From assembly GCA_934445035.1 (NCBI GenBank), contig CAKSDI010000001.1:186001-250000 (forward strand): DNA of 64,000 nucleotides. Direction: 5' to 3'. Positions 33,209 through 39,382 of the stretch are shown here, piece after piece. The number at the start of each line of letters is the position of its first letter. Within the stretch, counting starts at the first letter, position 1. The stretch is from an uncultured Eubacteriales bacterium. Its GTDB lineage: Bacteria > Bacillota > Clostridia > Oscillospirales > Acutalibacteraceae. The position numbers were made by a program, and so were the translations under genes. Under the pieces are notes generated by a model. That model did not search any database and was not told the origin of the DNA. It was given only the letters and a program-made list of their open reading frames with translations.

Positions 33209-33714
33209 AATAAACTTCCTTTCTTTTATAATTTTCGTATATTATCTTTTTTTCATTTTGTCATTTTTACAAATGACAACGGAAACGGCAAAAGGAGAAG
33301 AGCCGTTTCCGCTCCTCAGCCCTGCCCCCTAAAAACCTTATGAGAAAAAATTAAGGGGGCAGAACCTCGGACAATTTCCCCAAAAAATTATGAAAGATTA
33401 GAACCTAATTCAACCGATTTTTTGGAAAAATTGACTTACTACGGTTTTGCGGAGCAAAACCTGTAAGGCAGGGCTTCGCCCCACACCCCACAGGGGCAAG
33501 CCCCTTGACCCCCCAAAAAAGAAAAATAAAAAACCTTATGAGAGAAAATTTTTTTATTTTATTTCTTTCATACTAATTTTAGAAAATGATAATATTATCA
33601 TTTTTCCTCGTTTTATTATTTTGTCTGTCATACTTATTTTGTCAGGCAAAAGAGGCAAACAAAAAAATAAAAAAAGACCCGTTAAGACCTCACGGGCAGA
33701 AAGGAAAAAATAAA
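33209..33714. other. Hairpin-rich intergenic segment, candidate oriT
   Basis: About 500 bp without a supported gene, upstream of the relaxase. Structures seen: TGTCATTT / AAATGACA (33259-33278); GGAAACGGC / GCCGTTTCC with 12-nt loop (33281-33310); GGTTTTGC / GCAAAACC with 3-nt loop (33443-33461); GGGGC-AA-GCCCC (33493-33504); and two copies of CTTATGAGA-type sequence near 33337 and 33535. A 23-bp repeat unit lies at 33621-33643. MobV origins contain short inverted repeats close to the relaxase gene, but I cannot assign the nick site. Confidence 0.5.
33621..33643 (+). repeat. 23-bp repeat, copy 1 (also 35623-35645; partial inverted 36474-36489)
   Basis: The sequence beginning TTGTCTGTCATACTTATT is identical over 23 bp at 33621 and 35623. 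The inverse of its first 16 bases, with one mismatch, lies at 36474-36489. All three are outside genes. Copies 1 and 3 lie upstream of genes in the same orientation as those genes, which suggests a regulator-binding or promoter element. Confidence 0.8.
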
Positions 33715-34470
33715 ATGAGTAATTTAGTTGATGAAGTAAACAAGGAAATGGCGGACACTATGAAACGAATACCTGGGAACCTTTTAAGGTTAATAAGGAC
33801 TATACAGCAAATTCAGGAATGGACCGAAAGACATAAAACAGACTTTGATGAAAAATTTTACAAAAATAATTTTGAGGAATTAAAAAGCAAACTTTCACAA
33901 ACACAAAAAGAGTATGATGATATTTACGACAAACTTTACCACACTGGAAATTTTGAAGTAGTTTGTCCACAAACTTACGAGGAAACTAAAAAGTGGATAA
34001 TGGAAGATGTTATCAATTACCCCAACTCTTGTATAGATTTTATACAAAGGTCATTAAACTATAATAACAGTTTAACGGAAAAAGAGAGGTTATATTTATA
34101 CAACAAAGATGATATTAACGATGTTTTCGCGGAAGTATTTCACGGAACAGAATGGTTAGAAAATAATAGTAATAATGACTTTATACAGTTATGTAGTAAA
34201 TATTTTTCAGAGGAATATGAGGGCGACTTTGAAACGGAATTTAGAGATGAAAACGGTAATTTTGACTTTAAAAAATTTTGTGATGAAACAGAATTTAGAG
34301 AAGATATAGCCGAGCCTTGTTTTCAACAAATAATACAAATAGATTACGATATTACAGAGAGAATAGAACAAGTTAATAAAGAGATTATAAATGACTTTGA
34401 GGAAAGAATGAAAACAAAAAACCAAATCAGCAAACCTGCCCCCTCTTTTGATGATGATTGGGAAAGATAA
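33715..34470 (+). CDS. Element-encoded protein of unknown function
   Basis: Not recognised. 251 residues, acidic, mostly helical in appearance with coiled-coil-like segments near residues 1-95 (VDEVNKEMADTMKRIPGNL; ELKSKLSQTQKEYDDIYDKL). No membrane segment or catalytic motif. I set the start at ATG 33715, which has SD AAAGGA at 9 nt; the frame is open 43 codons upstream but would run over the repeat and hairpin region. First of four collinear genes (33715-35591) that appear to form an operon carried by the element. Confidence 0.75.
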   Translation: MSNLVDEVNKEMADTMKRIPGNLLRLIRTIQQIQEWTERHKTDFDEKFYKNNFEELKSKLSQTQKEYDDIYDKLYHTGNFEVVCPQTYEETKKWIMEDVINYPNSCIDFIQRSLNYNNSLTEKERLYLYNKDDINDVFAEVFHGTEWLENNSNNDFIQLCSKYFSEEYEGDFETEFRDENGNFDFKKFCDETEFREDIAEPCFQQIIQIDYDITERIEQVNKEIINDFEERMKTKNQISKPAPSFDDDWER

Positions 34471-34497
34471 ACAAACTACGAAAGGAGTTAAAAAATT

Positions 34498-34749
34498 ATG
34501 GAAAGAATAACATTTTTACTAACAAAACAAGAAAAAAAGGAATTAAAAATTAAGGCAATTAATGAAAACAAAAGCCTGACTAAATACATTAAAGACCTTT
34601 TGAACATAACCACACAAACACCACAAAAAACAGCCACGGAGAGAATAAACGAGATAAACGAAACACTACAAAAAAACGGAGCGAATATGACAACAGAACA
34701 AAGGCAAGCACTAAAAAGCGAAAGGGAGCAACTACGAAAGGAGTTATAA
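34498..34749 (+). CDS. Small ribbon-helix-helix-like protein (possible mobilization accessory)
   Basis: 83 residues. The N terminus ERITFLLTKQEKKELKIKAINENKSLTKYIKDLL fits an RHH DNA-binding fold (beta strand, then two helices, with the K-S-L-T-K-Y-I turn), as in MobC-like accessory proteins and Arc-type repressors. The C-terminal half is a charged helix (ERINEINETLQKNGANMTTEQRQALKSEREQL). SD AAAGGAG precedes it. Likely binds oriT or an operator of the element; this is inference from fold and context. Confidence 0.65.
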   Translation: MERITFLLTKQEKKELKIKAINENKSLTKYIKDLLNITTQTPQKTATERINEINETLQKNGANMTTEQRQALKSEREQLRKEL

Positions 34750-34752
34750 TTT

Positions 34753-34944
34753 ATGACTAAGCAAGAATTAAACGAACTTTTACAGCAAGAAAAAATAGAG
34801 CGATTTATAGACCAACTAGAATATTTGGGCGACCTCACGGACCTTAAAAAAGAGAATGAGGAACTAAAAAATAAAATTGAAAAAATTAAAAATATTTTAG
34901 AAAATACAGAAAGGAAAGATATAATATGGATAAAGAAACATTGA
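34753..34944 (+). CDS. Short coiled-coil protein of unknown function
   Basis: 63 residues, almost entirely charged helix with a heptad-like pattern (DLKKENEELKNKIEKIKNILEN), so it probably oligomerises or binds a partner. It has its own SD (GAAAGGAG inside the end of the previous gene) and its 3' end overlaps the next gene by 19 bp, so translation is coupled. No family recognised. Confidence 0.6.
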   Translation: MTKQELNELLQQEKIERFIDQLEYLGDLTDLKKENEELKNKIEKIKNILENTERKDIIWIKKH

Positions 34945-35591
34945 GCCATTACGGATGGATAGTAGTTTTAATTTTAATATTATCAGTTATGTTAGCACTT
35001 GCTACACCCTTTGGGGGGTTTGTAGCGAAAGGTTTTAAAGCAACCTATACGGGTTTTGATTTCGTGGAAAATAAGGCACTTAAACAGGTAGACACCGACA
35101 ACACAACAGGAGAGCCAAGCACCCCCACAAACCCAACAGACCCAAGCACACCGACAGGAGGAGAGGAAAGCAACCCAACGGGCGGAGGCTCCGAGCCAAG
35201 CAACCCAACAGGAGAACCGAGCAACCCAAGCACAACCAAACCGAACGAATACACGGGAACACTTACGGAAATTTGGAGCAAAACATATGACAAACTTTTA
35301 CCGACCGGAGAAAAATTGGGAAGCGGTATATTTAGATATAACAAAGTTATTACTATTGATGTTTATTTTGTAGAAACAGAAAAACAAATAACCGACATTC
35401 AAAAATTCAACGAAAAAGCAACAGAGGGAAAAATAACACACATTAAAATGAAAGGCACATTAGAAATAACCTATACCGCTAAATTCACATCCTCGGATGG
35501 CACAACCACCCTAAAAATAGAACAGCCAGGAGAAAGCACATTAACACAAAACGGGGTAAGTAAAACGGGTTATACATACATCTTAAACTAA
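34926..35591 (+). CDS. Element-encoded surface protein with Pro/Ser/Thr-rich linker
   Basis: 221 residues. N-terminal signal anchor (HYGWIVVLILILSVMLALATPF), a type of leader common in clostridial exported proteins, then a low-complexity linker (about residues 58-110) built of repeated S/N-P-T-G-E and P-S-T-P type units. The C-terminal domain (about 115-221) has a beta-rich look, with no recognised family. No sorting signal at the C terminus, so the protein stays tethered by its N terminus. Last gene of the plus-strand run, followed by a terminator. A surface role such as adhesion, exclusion or recipient contact is a guess. Confidence 0.7.
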   Translation: MDKETLSHYGWIVVLILILSVMLALATPFGGFVAKGFKATYTGFDFVENKALKQVDTDNTTGEPSTPTNPTDPSTPTGGEESNPTGGGSEPSNPTGEPSNPSTTKPNEYTGTLTEIWSKTYDKLLPTGEKLGSGIFRYNKVITIDVYFVETEKQITDIQKFNEKATEGKITHIKMKGTLEITYTAKFTSSDGTTTLKIEQPGESTLTQNGVSKTGYTYILN

Positions 35592-35592
35592 C

Positions 35593-35620
35593 AAAAAAGG
35601 GGCAAGCGCCCCTTTTTTCT
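35593..35620 (+). terminator. Terminator of the 33715-35591 operon
   Basis: Stem AAAAGGGGC / GCCCCTTTT with 4-nt loop and a T-run immediately after the stop codon of the surface-protein gene. Confidence 0.85.
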
Positions 35621-35622
35621 TT

Positions 35623-35645
35623 TTGTCTGTCATACTTATTTTGTC
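35623..35645 (+). repeat. 23-bp repeat, copy 2
   Basis: Identical over 23 bp to 33621-33643. A TATAAT follows at 35648-35653, but no plus-strand gene follows. Confidence 0.8.
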
Positions 35646-35693
35646 CATATAATTAATACTTTCTTTTGTCGCCTGTTAAGCCTATAAAACAGG

Positions 35694-35727
35694 AAAACCT
35701 CCGAGCGCACGCTCGGAGGTTTTTTTA
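35694..35727. terminator. Terminator at the convergent gene ends
   Basis: 9-bp stem CCTCCGAGC / GCTCGGAGG with 4-nt loop; a T7 run follows on the plus strand and a short T-run on the minus strand, just after the stop at 35728. Confidence 0.8.
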
Positions 35728-36204
35728 TTAAAAGCCGTTAAGTTTTTCTAAGTCATCTATGTTGTCATCTGTTATCTTTTCGTTTTTCTCTTGTTCTATT
35801 AAATTACCGAAAAACTCAAAAGCATCTTCTTCCCCGTTTTCTGTAATGCCTCTCTCGTTGTCAGAAATGCCCCTTAAATCGTTTTTTATAGTTTCCGAGG
35901 GTAAATACTCGTTCTCGGTTTCATCTTGATATAATTCGGGGTGTTTCGCTTTGTTTATACGGTGCCAAGCGGAGGAGGCCCTTTCGTTATTCGTTTTCAA
36001 AATATCAAAGACAATTTTAGCCGTGTTGTCTTTTTGTATTTCCTCATAACTTTTTTTATTTTCTGTAATTTCGCCGTGTTCATCTAAATCTAAAAGGCAG
36101 TAAATAACATTCCTTAGTTGTTTATCTGTCAGTAATTCAAAAACGGTTTTTCTGTAATCGTAATAAATGTTAATACCTTTCTTTTGTCCTGTTTTTAAGC
36201 CCAT
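35728..36204 (-). CDS. Element-encoded protein, possibly replication-associated
   Basis: 158 residues. The N-terminal part (INIYYDYRKTVFELLTDKQLRNVIYCLLDLDEHGE) resembles the start of DUF6291-type or replication-initiator-associated proteins of Gram-positive mobile elements, followed by a variable acidic C terminus (ending DDLEKLNGF). This is weak, pattern-based evidence. SD AAAGGAGG precedes ATG 36204. It follows the 76-residue gene by 2 bp, so both form an operon at the right end of the element. Confidence 0.5.
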   Translation of the reverse strand: MGLKTGQKKGINIYYDYRKTVFELLTDKQLRNVIYCLLDLDEHGEITENKKSYEEIQKDNTAKIVFDILKTNNERASSAWHRINKAKHPELYQDETENEYLPSETIKNDLRGISDNERGITENGEEDAFEFFGNLIEQEKNEKITDDNIDDLEKLNGF

Positions 36205-36206
36205 AA

Positions 36207-36437
36207 TCAGCCCTCCTTTTTCCTTTTGTAATATTCTTGTTTTCTCTTTTTGTCGTTGTTTCTAATATCAATTTTTTTAATAGCCACATTTTCAAACAGA
36301 TATTTAACTAATTTGTCTGTTTCCTCTGTTGTAGTGATATTTCCGTTAAATTGGTATTCGTTCATTAAACGGACTAACTCGCCTATCTGTTCATTTGTTA
36401 AGTTGTTTTGTATGCTAAAAATATATTTCATTAACAT
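36207..36437 (-). CDS. Small element-encoded protein of unknown function
   Basis: 76 residues: LTNEQIGELVRLMNEYQFNG and a strongly basic C terminus (RNNDKKRKQEYYKRKKEG), so nucleic-acid binding is possible. ATG 36437 has SD AAAGGAG at 8 nt. Upstream, on the same strand, lies the inverted partial copy of the 23-bp repeat (36474-36489). No family recognised. Operon with the gene at 35728-36204. Confidence 0.55.
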   Translation of the reverse strand: MLMKYIFSIQNNLTNEQIGELVRLMNEYQFNGNITTTEETDKLVKYLFENVAIKKIDIRNNDKKRKQEYYKRKKEG

Positions 36438-36533
36438 ATAAAAAACTCCTTTCTCATTTTTATTTTTGTAATGTAAATATGACAGACAAGAAACAAAAAC
36501 GAGAAAAAAATATTTTTGTATGGTTTCTTCCGT

Positions 36534-36596
36534 TTAACTATTAACTATTAACGATTAACTATTAACGATTAACCTTTAACTTTTAACTATTAACAA
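36534..36596. repeat. Nine tandem heptamers (TTAACNN)
   Basis: Exactly nine contiguous 7-bp units: TTAACTA (x4), TTAACGA (x2), TTAACCT, TTAACTT and TTAACAA. It is near the right attachment end, on the intergenic side. Perfect phase across 63 bp argues against chance. Confidence 0.85.
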
Positions 36597-36712
36597 AAAC
36601 AAAAAGAAAAGATAAAACAATAAGATAAAAAGAAAAAGGAGATAAGATAAATACACATTCACACACCAACTCACACACGGGGTAAAAACAGGGCAACGGG
36701 CAGAGGGGTTAA

Positions 36713-36730
36713 AGTGTGAATATTCACACT
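36713..36730. promoter_or_regulatory. 18-bp perfect palindrome AGTGTGAATATTCACACT
   Basis: Self-complementary without a loop, so more like a dimeric regulator site than a terminator. It lies 33 bp from the terminator at the right end of the element. TCACAC-type sequence also occurs at 36650-36680 and near the left end (30979-30993). Confidence 0.6.
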
Positions 36731-36756
36731 GTATCACAAAAAACGAGCAAAAAGCA

Positions 36757-36796
36757 AAGAAAAAGGCACCTCTCCGAAAAATCGGAAAAATGCCTT
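36757..36796 (-). terminator. Element-supplied terminator of the rubrerythrin gene
   Basis: Outer stem AAGGCA / TGCCTT with inner TCCGA / TCGGA and T5 on the minus strand, ~25 bp after the rbr stop. It replaces the host terminator now at 30826-30860. Confidence 0.75.
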
Positions 36797-36820
36797 AAAG
36801 CCTTATAAATAAAGGGTTTC

Positions 36821-36880
36821 TTACTTGTTGAAATATCTCTTCAAAAGTCCCTCAAAAGCCTTACCGTGTCGTGCTTCATC
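36821..36880 (-). other. attR: element-supplied 3' end of rubrerythrin
   Basis: Last ~20 codons of the intact rubrerythrin gene. It encodes the same residues as the left junction copy but with silent changes, up to the shared core GCTTCATC (36873-36880). Confidence 0.8.
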
Positions 36881-37366
36881 GCGTGCCATTTCGTGAACAG
36901 TATCGTGAATTGCGTCAAGTCCCAATTCTTTGGCGAGCTTTGCAAGCTCGGTTTTGCCGAGGGTTGCGCCGTTTTCCGCCTCTACGCGGACTTTGAGGTT
37001 TTCCTCGGTGCTTTCGCTTACGACTTCGCCGAGCATTTCAGCGAATTTTGCCGCGTGCTCTGCCTCTTCAAGGGCCGCTTTTTCCCAATACATTCCGATC
37101 TCGGGATAGCCCTCTCTGTGAGCCGCTCTCGACATTGCAAGATACATTCCGACCTCGGTGCATTCGCCGTTAAAATTCTCGCGAAGACCGTCAATAATTC
37201 TCTGATCTACGCCCTTGGCAACACCGATAACATGCTCAGCCGCCCAGGTTTTATCGCCGCTCTGCTCCGCAAATTTTGAAGCGGGAGCGTGGCAGATAGG
37301 ACATTCAGCCGGCGGCTCTGCACCCTCATAAACATATCCGCAAACAAGACATACATACTTTTTCAT
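36821..37366 (-). CDS. rbr: Reverse rubrerythrin (rubredoxin domain first)
   Basis: Non-heme iron peroxidase that reduces hydrogen peroxide in anaerobes. 181 residues: N-terminal rubredoxin-type iron site (CLVCG...CPIC, residues ~5-25), then a ferritin-like four-helix domain with the di-iron ligand motifs (EVGMYLAMSRAAHREG, EEAEHAAKF, DEARHGKAF). This is the domain order of 'reverse' rubrerythrins of Clostridia. Start ATG 37366 with SD GGAGGT; the longer frame has no SD. The last ~20 codons come from the integrated element yet keep the protein unchanged. It follows perR by 34 bp, consistent with peroxide-stress control. Confidence 0.92.
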   Translation of the reverse strand: MKKYVCLVCGYVYEGAEPPAECPICHAPASKFAEQSGDKTWAAEHVIGVAKGVDQRIIDGLRENFNGECTEVGMYLAMSRAAHREGYPEIGMYWEKAALEEAEHAAKFAEMLGEVVSESTEENLKVRVEAENGATLGKTELAKLAKELGLDAIHDTVHEMARDEARHGKAFEGLLKRYFNK

Positions 37367-37400
37367 AAAAATTACCTCCGAAAAATTAATTTTATTTTTT

Positions 37401-37772
37401 TTATTTGCAATCCTTACAAATTCCCTCGATAATACATATGGTGCTTTCACACTTAAAGCCCTCTTTTAGGGCAAGGGCGTTAAGCTCGTTATTTTCATCC
37501 AGCGGAATATCGAAAATATTTCCGCAGACCTTACAGTGAAGATGAAGATGAGCTTTAACATTCCCATCGTACCTCTCGCAGCCTTCGCCTACGCTCAGCA
37601 TTAAAATATCTCCGTTTTGAGAAAGCTGGGCTAAATTTCTGTAAACCGTGCCAAGGCTGATATTAGGAATTTTTTCTTTTACCGCCGCATAGACCTGCGC
37701 GGCAGTGGGGTGAGAATGAGAAGCGGAAACGATTTCGAGGATCGCCTCGCGCTGCCTTGAATAGTTTTTCAT
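37401..37772 (-). CDS. perR: Fur-family peroxide regulator (PerR-like)
   Basis: Metal-dependent repressor that responds to peroxide by oxidation of metal ligands. 123 residues, slightly short for the family: winged HTH (about 1-75, SLGTVYRNLAQLS) and a dimerisation domain with the structural zinc cysteines CKVCG and CKDCK and His-rich HLHLHC. Start ATG 37772. Located immediately upstream of rbr; the promoter region has a PerR-box-like palindrome (next entry). A Zur or Fur role cannot be excluded from sequence alone, but the rubrerythrin neighbour supports PerR. Confidence 0.85.
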   Translation of the reverse strand: MKNYSRQREAILEIVSASHSHPTAAQVYAAVKEKIPNISLGTVYRNLAQLSQNGDILMLSVGEGCERYDGNVKAHLHLHCKVCGNIFDIPLDENNELNALALKEGFKCESTICIIEGICKDCK

Positions 37773-37787
37773 AAATTCTCCTAAATC

Positions 37788-37834
37788 AGTAATGATTACT
37801 ATTTTAGTATAATCGAACCTTTGCCATTTGTCAA
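37788..37834 (-). promoter_or_regulatory. perR-rbr promoter with PerR-box-like palindrome
   Basis: TTGACA (37829-37834) and TATACT (37806-37811) with a 17-bp spacer on the minus strand. A 13-bp perfect palindrome AGTAATGATTACT (37788-37800) lies just downstream, where a repressor would block initiation. It shares the central TAATnATTA with the PerR box TTATAATnATTATAA; the outer arms differ, so the regulator is inferred. Confidence 0.65.
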
Positions 37835-37842
37835 GAGTTTTC

Positions 37843-37871
37843 TTGACAATTTTTTTATTTTCATTTAATAT
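37843..37871 (+). promoter_or_regulatory. Sigma-A promoter of rex
   Basis: TTGACA and TAATAT with a 17-bp spacer on the plus strand, divergent from the perR promoter and 8 bp from its -35. Confidence 0.7.
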
Positions 37872-37902
37872 ATTTTAAAAGAACGCTTTGAAAGGGAAGA
37901 AA

Positions 37903-38523
37903 ATGAAGAACAGCAGGATATCAAAAGCCGTTTTAAACAGGCTGCCTAAATACTACCGCATACTAAAAAGCCTGAAAGAGCAGAATATTTCAAAGATATC
38001 ATCCCTTACGCTTGCAAATATGCTGGATCTGACGCCGAGCCAGGTAAGGCAGGATTTTAACTGCTTCGGCGGATTCGGTCAGCAGGGGTACGGTTACAAT
38101 GTCGATTATCTTTTAAGCGAGCTAAGCGCAATTTTAGGAATAAACAATATAAAAAAGCTTATTTTAATAGGCGCGGGAGATCTCGGAAGCACGCTTGCTT
38201 CGCATTTGAATTTTGAAAGTATGGGATTTTCATTAATAGGTATTTTCGATAAAAAAGAGCCGCTTATCGGGAAAATGGTTAAAAACACGCCTGTAAGAAG
38301 TATTTCTTTGCTTGACGAATTTTGCCTTGAGCAGCGCCCTGACGCGGCAATGCTGTGCCTGACCGAAAGCGGAGCAAAGGAAGTTTTCGAAACGCTTGTA
38401 AAGCGAGGAGTTAAAGGATTTATAAACTTTACAAACTGCGAGCTTAAAGCAAAATCCGAGGATATTCATATTAAAAATGTATTTTTATCAGACAGCTTTT
38501 TATCGCTTTCTATGGAATTATAA
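37903..38523 (+). CDS. rex: Redox-sensing transcriptional repressor Rex
   Basis: Senses the NADH/NAD+ ratio and represses fermentation and respiration genes when NADH is low. 206 residues: winged-helix DNA-binding domain with the characteristic LTPSQVRQDFNCFGGFGQQGYGY (here split by N-C instead of common S-Y/H), then a Rossmann domain with the nucleotide-binding LIGAGDLGSTLASH and IGIFDKK. Start ATG 37903 (SD AAAGGGA). It is a single gene between the divergent perR-rbr unit and pgeF, so redox control and peroxide defence are adjacent. Confidence 0.95.
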   Translation: MKNSRISKAVLNRLPKYYRILKSLKEQNISKISSLTLANMLDLTPSQVRQDFNCFGGFGQQGYGYNVDYLLSELSAILGINNIKKLILIGAGDLGSTLASHLNFESMGFSLIGIFDKKEPLIGKMVKNTPVRSISLLDEFCLEQRPDAAMLCLTESGAKEVFETLVKRGVKGFINFTNCELKAKSEDIHIKNVFLSDSFLSLSMEL

Positions 38524-38561
38524 AAAACCCGACCGTTTAATAAAAAACGGTCGGGTTTTTT
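38524..38561. terminator. Bidirectional terminator between rex and pgeF
   Basis: 15-bp perfect stem (AAAACCCGACCGTTT arms) with A-rich and T-rich flanks, right after the rex stop and at the pgeF stop. Confidence 0.9.
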
Positions 38562-39379
38562 CAAATCATTTCTATTATAGCGGCAAGATTTCCTCTTTTG
38601 CCGCCGCTCGCCCTATGCGAGAAAAGCTCGCTGCTGTTACAGCAGGTGCAAAGATCGGATACTTCTAAATTTTCATGCTTTATGCCGCAATTTAAAAGCA
38701 CCTCTTGATTAGCTTTAGGAAGATCGAGCATATATTTTTGATTATTTAAGGGTTTAAAAATATTATCTGTATCAAATCCTGCTTTTTTAAATTCTTCGAA
38801 AACAGGACCGTCAACCTCATAGCAGCAGCTATGAATACAGGGGCCTATTGCCGCTTTTATATTTTCGCGCCTGCAGCCGAACTCACTGACCATTTTTTCC
38901 ACGGTCTTAAGTCCTATTTTCTTAACGGTCCCTCGCCAGCCGGCGTGGGAAGAGGCGATAACTCTATTTTGAGGATCGCAGAAAATAAGCGGAGTGCAAT
39001 CGGCATACTGAGTAACTAAAGCGACATTTTTTTCGCTTGTAACAAGCCCGTCAACATCTTCAAATTCGGGTTTTGAAAAACCTGTGCCCCTATCATTAAA
39101 GCCGACTGTGCGGACAAAGTCAGTGTGAGTTTGCTTGCTTAAAACGAGATCGTCAGTCGAAATTCCGACGGCAGAGCAAAGGATCTCATAATTTTTTATA
39201 ACATTGGCTCTTTCATCATCTCTGTGAAAGCTCAAATTCATCGAGCCGACATAGCCTTTGCTTACTCCTCCGAGCCGAGTGGAAAAGCAGTGCCTTAAAA
39301 AATCAATATCGGAAAATATCTTAAACTGAATATAAACAAGATCGCCTGATCTCACGATAATTGAATTACGGCTTTTCAA
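38561..39379 (-). CDS. pgeF: Peptidoglycan editing factor family protein (YfiH / laccase domain)
   Basis: In E. coli PgeF removes mis-incorporated L-Ser from UDP-MurNAc peptides; older annotations call this family polyphenol oxidase or multicopper laccase-domain proteins. 272 residues with the metal-binding His/Cys pattern: SKQTHTDFV, QYADCTPLIF, SSHAGWRGTV and GPCIHSCCYEV, all at their usual spacing. The start is TTG 39379, spaced 8 nt from an SD (AGGAG) inside the end of the upstream CpsB gene. It is read from the same strand as the CpsB-D genes, so the link may be positional only. Confidence 0.9.
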   Translation of the reverse strand: MKSRNSIIVRSGDLVYIQFKIFSDIDFLRHCFSTRLGGVSKGYVGSMNLSFHRDDERANVIKNYEILCSAVGISTDDLVLSKQTHTDFVRTVGFNDRGTGFSKPEFEDVDGLVTSEKNVALVTQYADCTPLIFCDPQNRVIASSHAGWRGTVKKIGLKTVEKMVSEFGCRRENIKAAIGPCIHSCCYEVDGPVFEEFKKAGFDTDNIFKPLNNQKYMLDLPKANQEVLLNCGIKHENLEVSDLCTCCNSSELFSHRASGGKRGNLAAIIEMI

Positions 39380-39382
39380 AAC

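Larger units (their letters stand above)
36438..36820. other. Right-end non-coding segment of the element
   Basis: 383 bp without a gene. It holds the inverted 23-bp-repeat fragment (36474-36489), nine heptamer repeats (36534-36596), an A-rich stretch, an 18-bp palindrome (36713-36730), a terminator (36763-36796) and the 14-bp end repeat (36806-36819). It is the kind of region that could bind integrase arm domains or a regulator. Confidence 0.7.
30922..36880. mobile_element. Integrative mobilizable element in the rubrerythrin 3' end
   Basis: About 5.96 kb between two copies of the last ~59 bp of rbr. Carries a tyrosine integrase next to the left junction, a MobV relaxase, a hairpin-rich segment that could hold oriT, a plus-strand run of four cargo genes, two minus-strand genes and a repeat-rich right end. 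It lacks a type IV secretion system, so transfer would depend on a helper. A 14-bp inverted repeat (AAACCCTTTATTTA, 30946-30959 and 36806-36819) lies just inside both ends. Its base composition is more AT-rich than the flanking host genes. Confidence 0.85.

Noticed and set aside
33586..33714. N-terminal extension of the 33715 gene with a hydrophobic start
   Set aside because: The longer frame covers the 23-bp repeat and has no SD, whereas ATG 33715 has a good one.
36534..36596. CRISPR array
   Set aside because: The unit is 7 bp with no spacers, and no cas genes are present.
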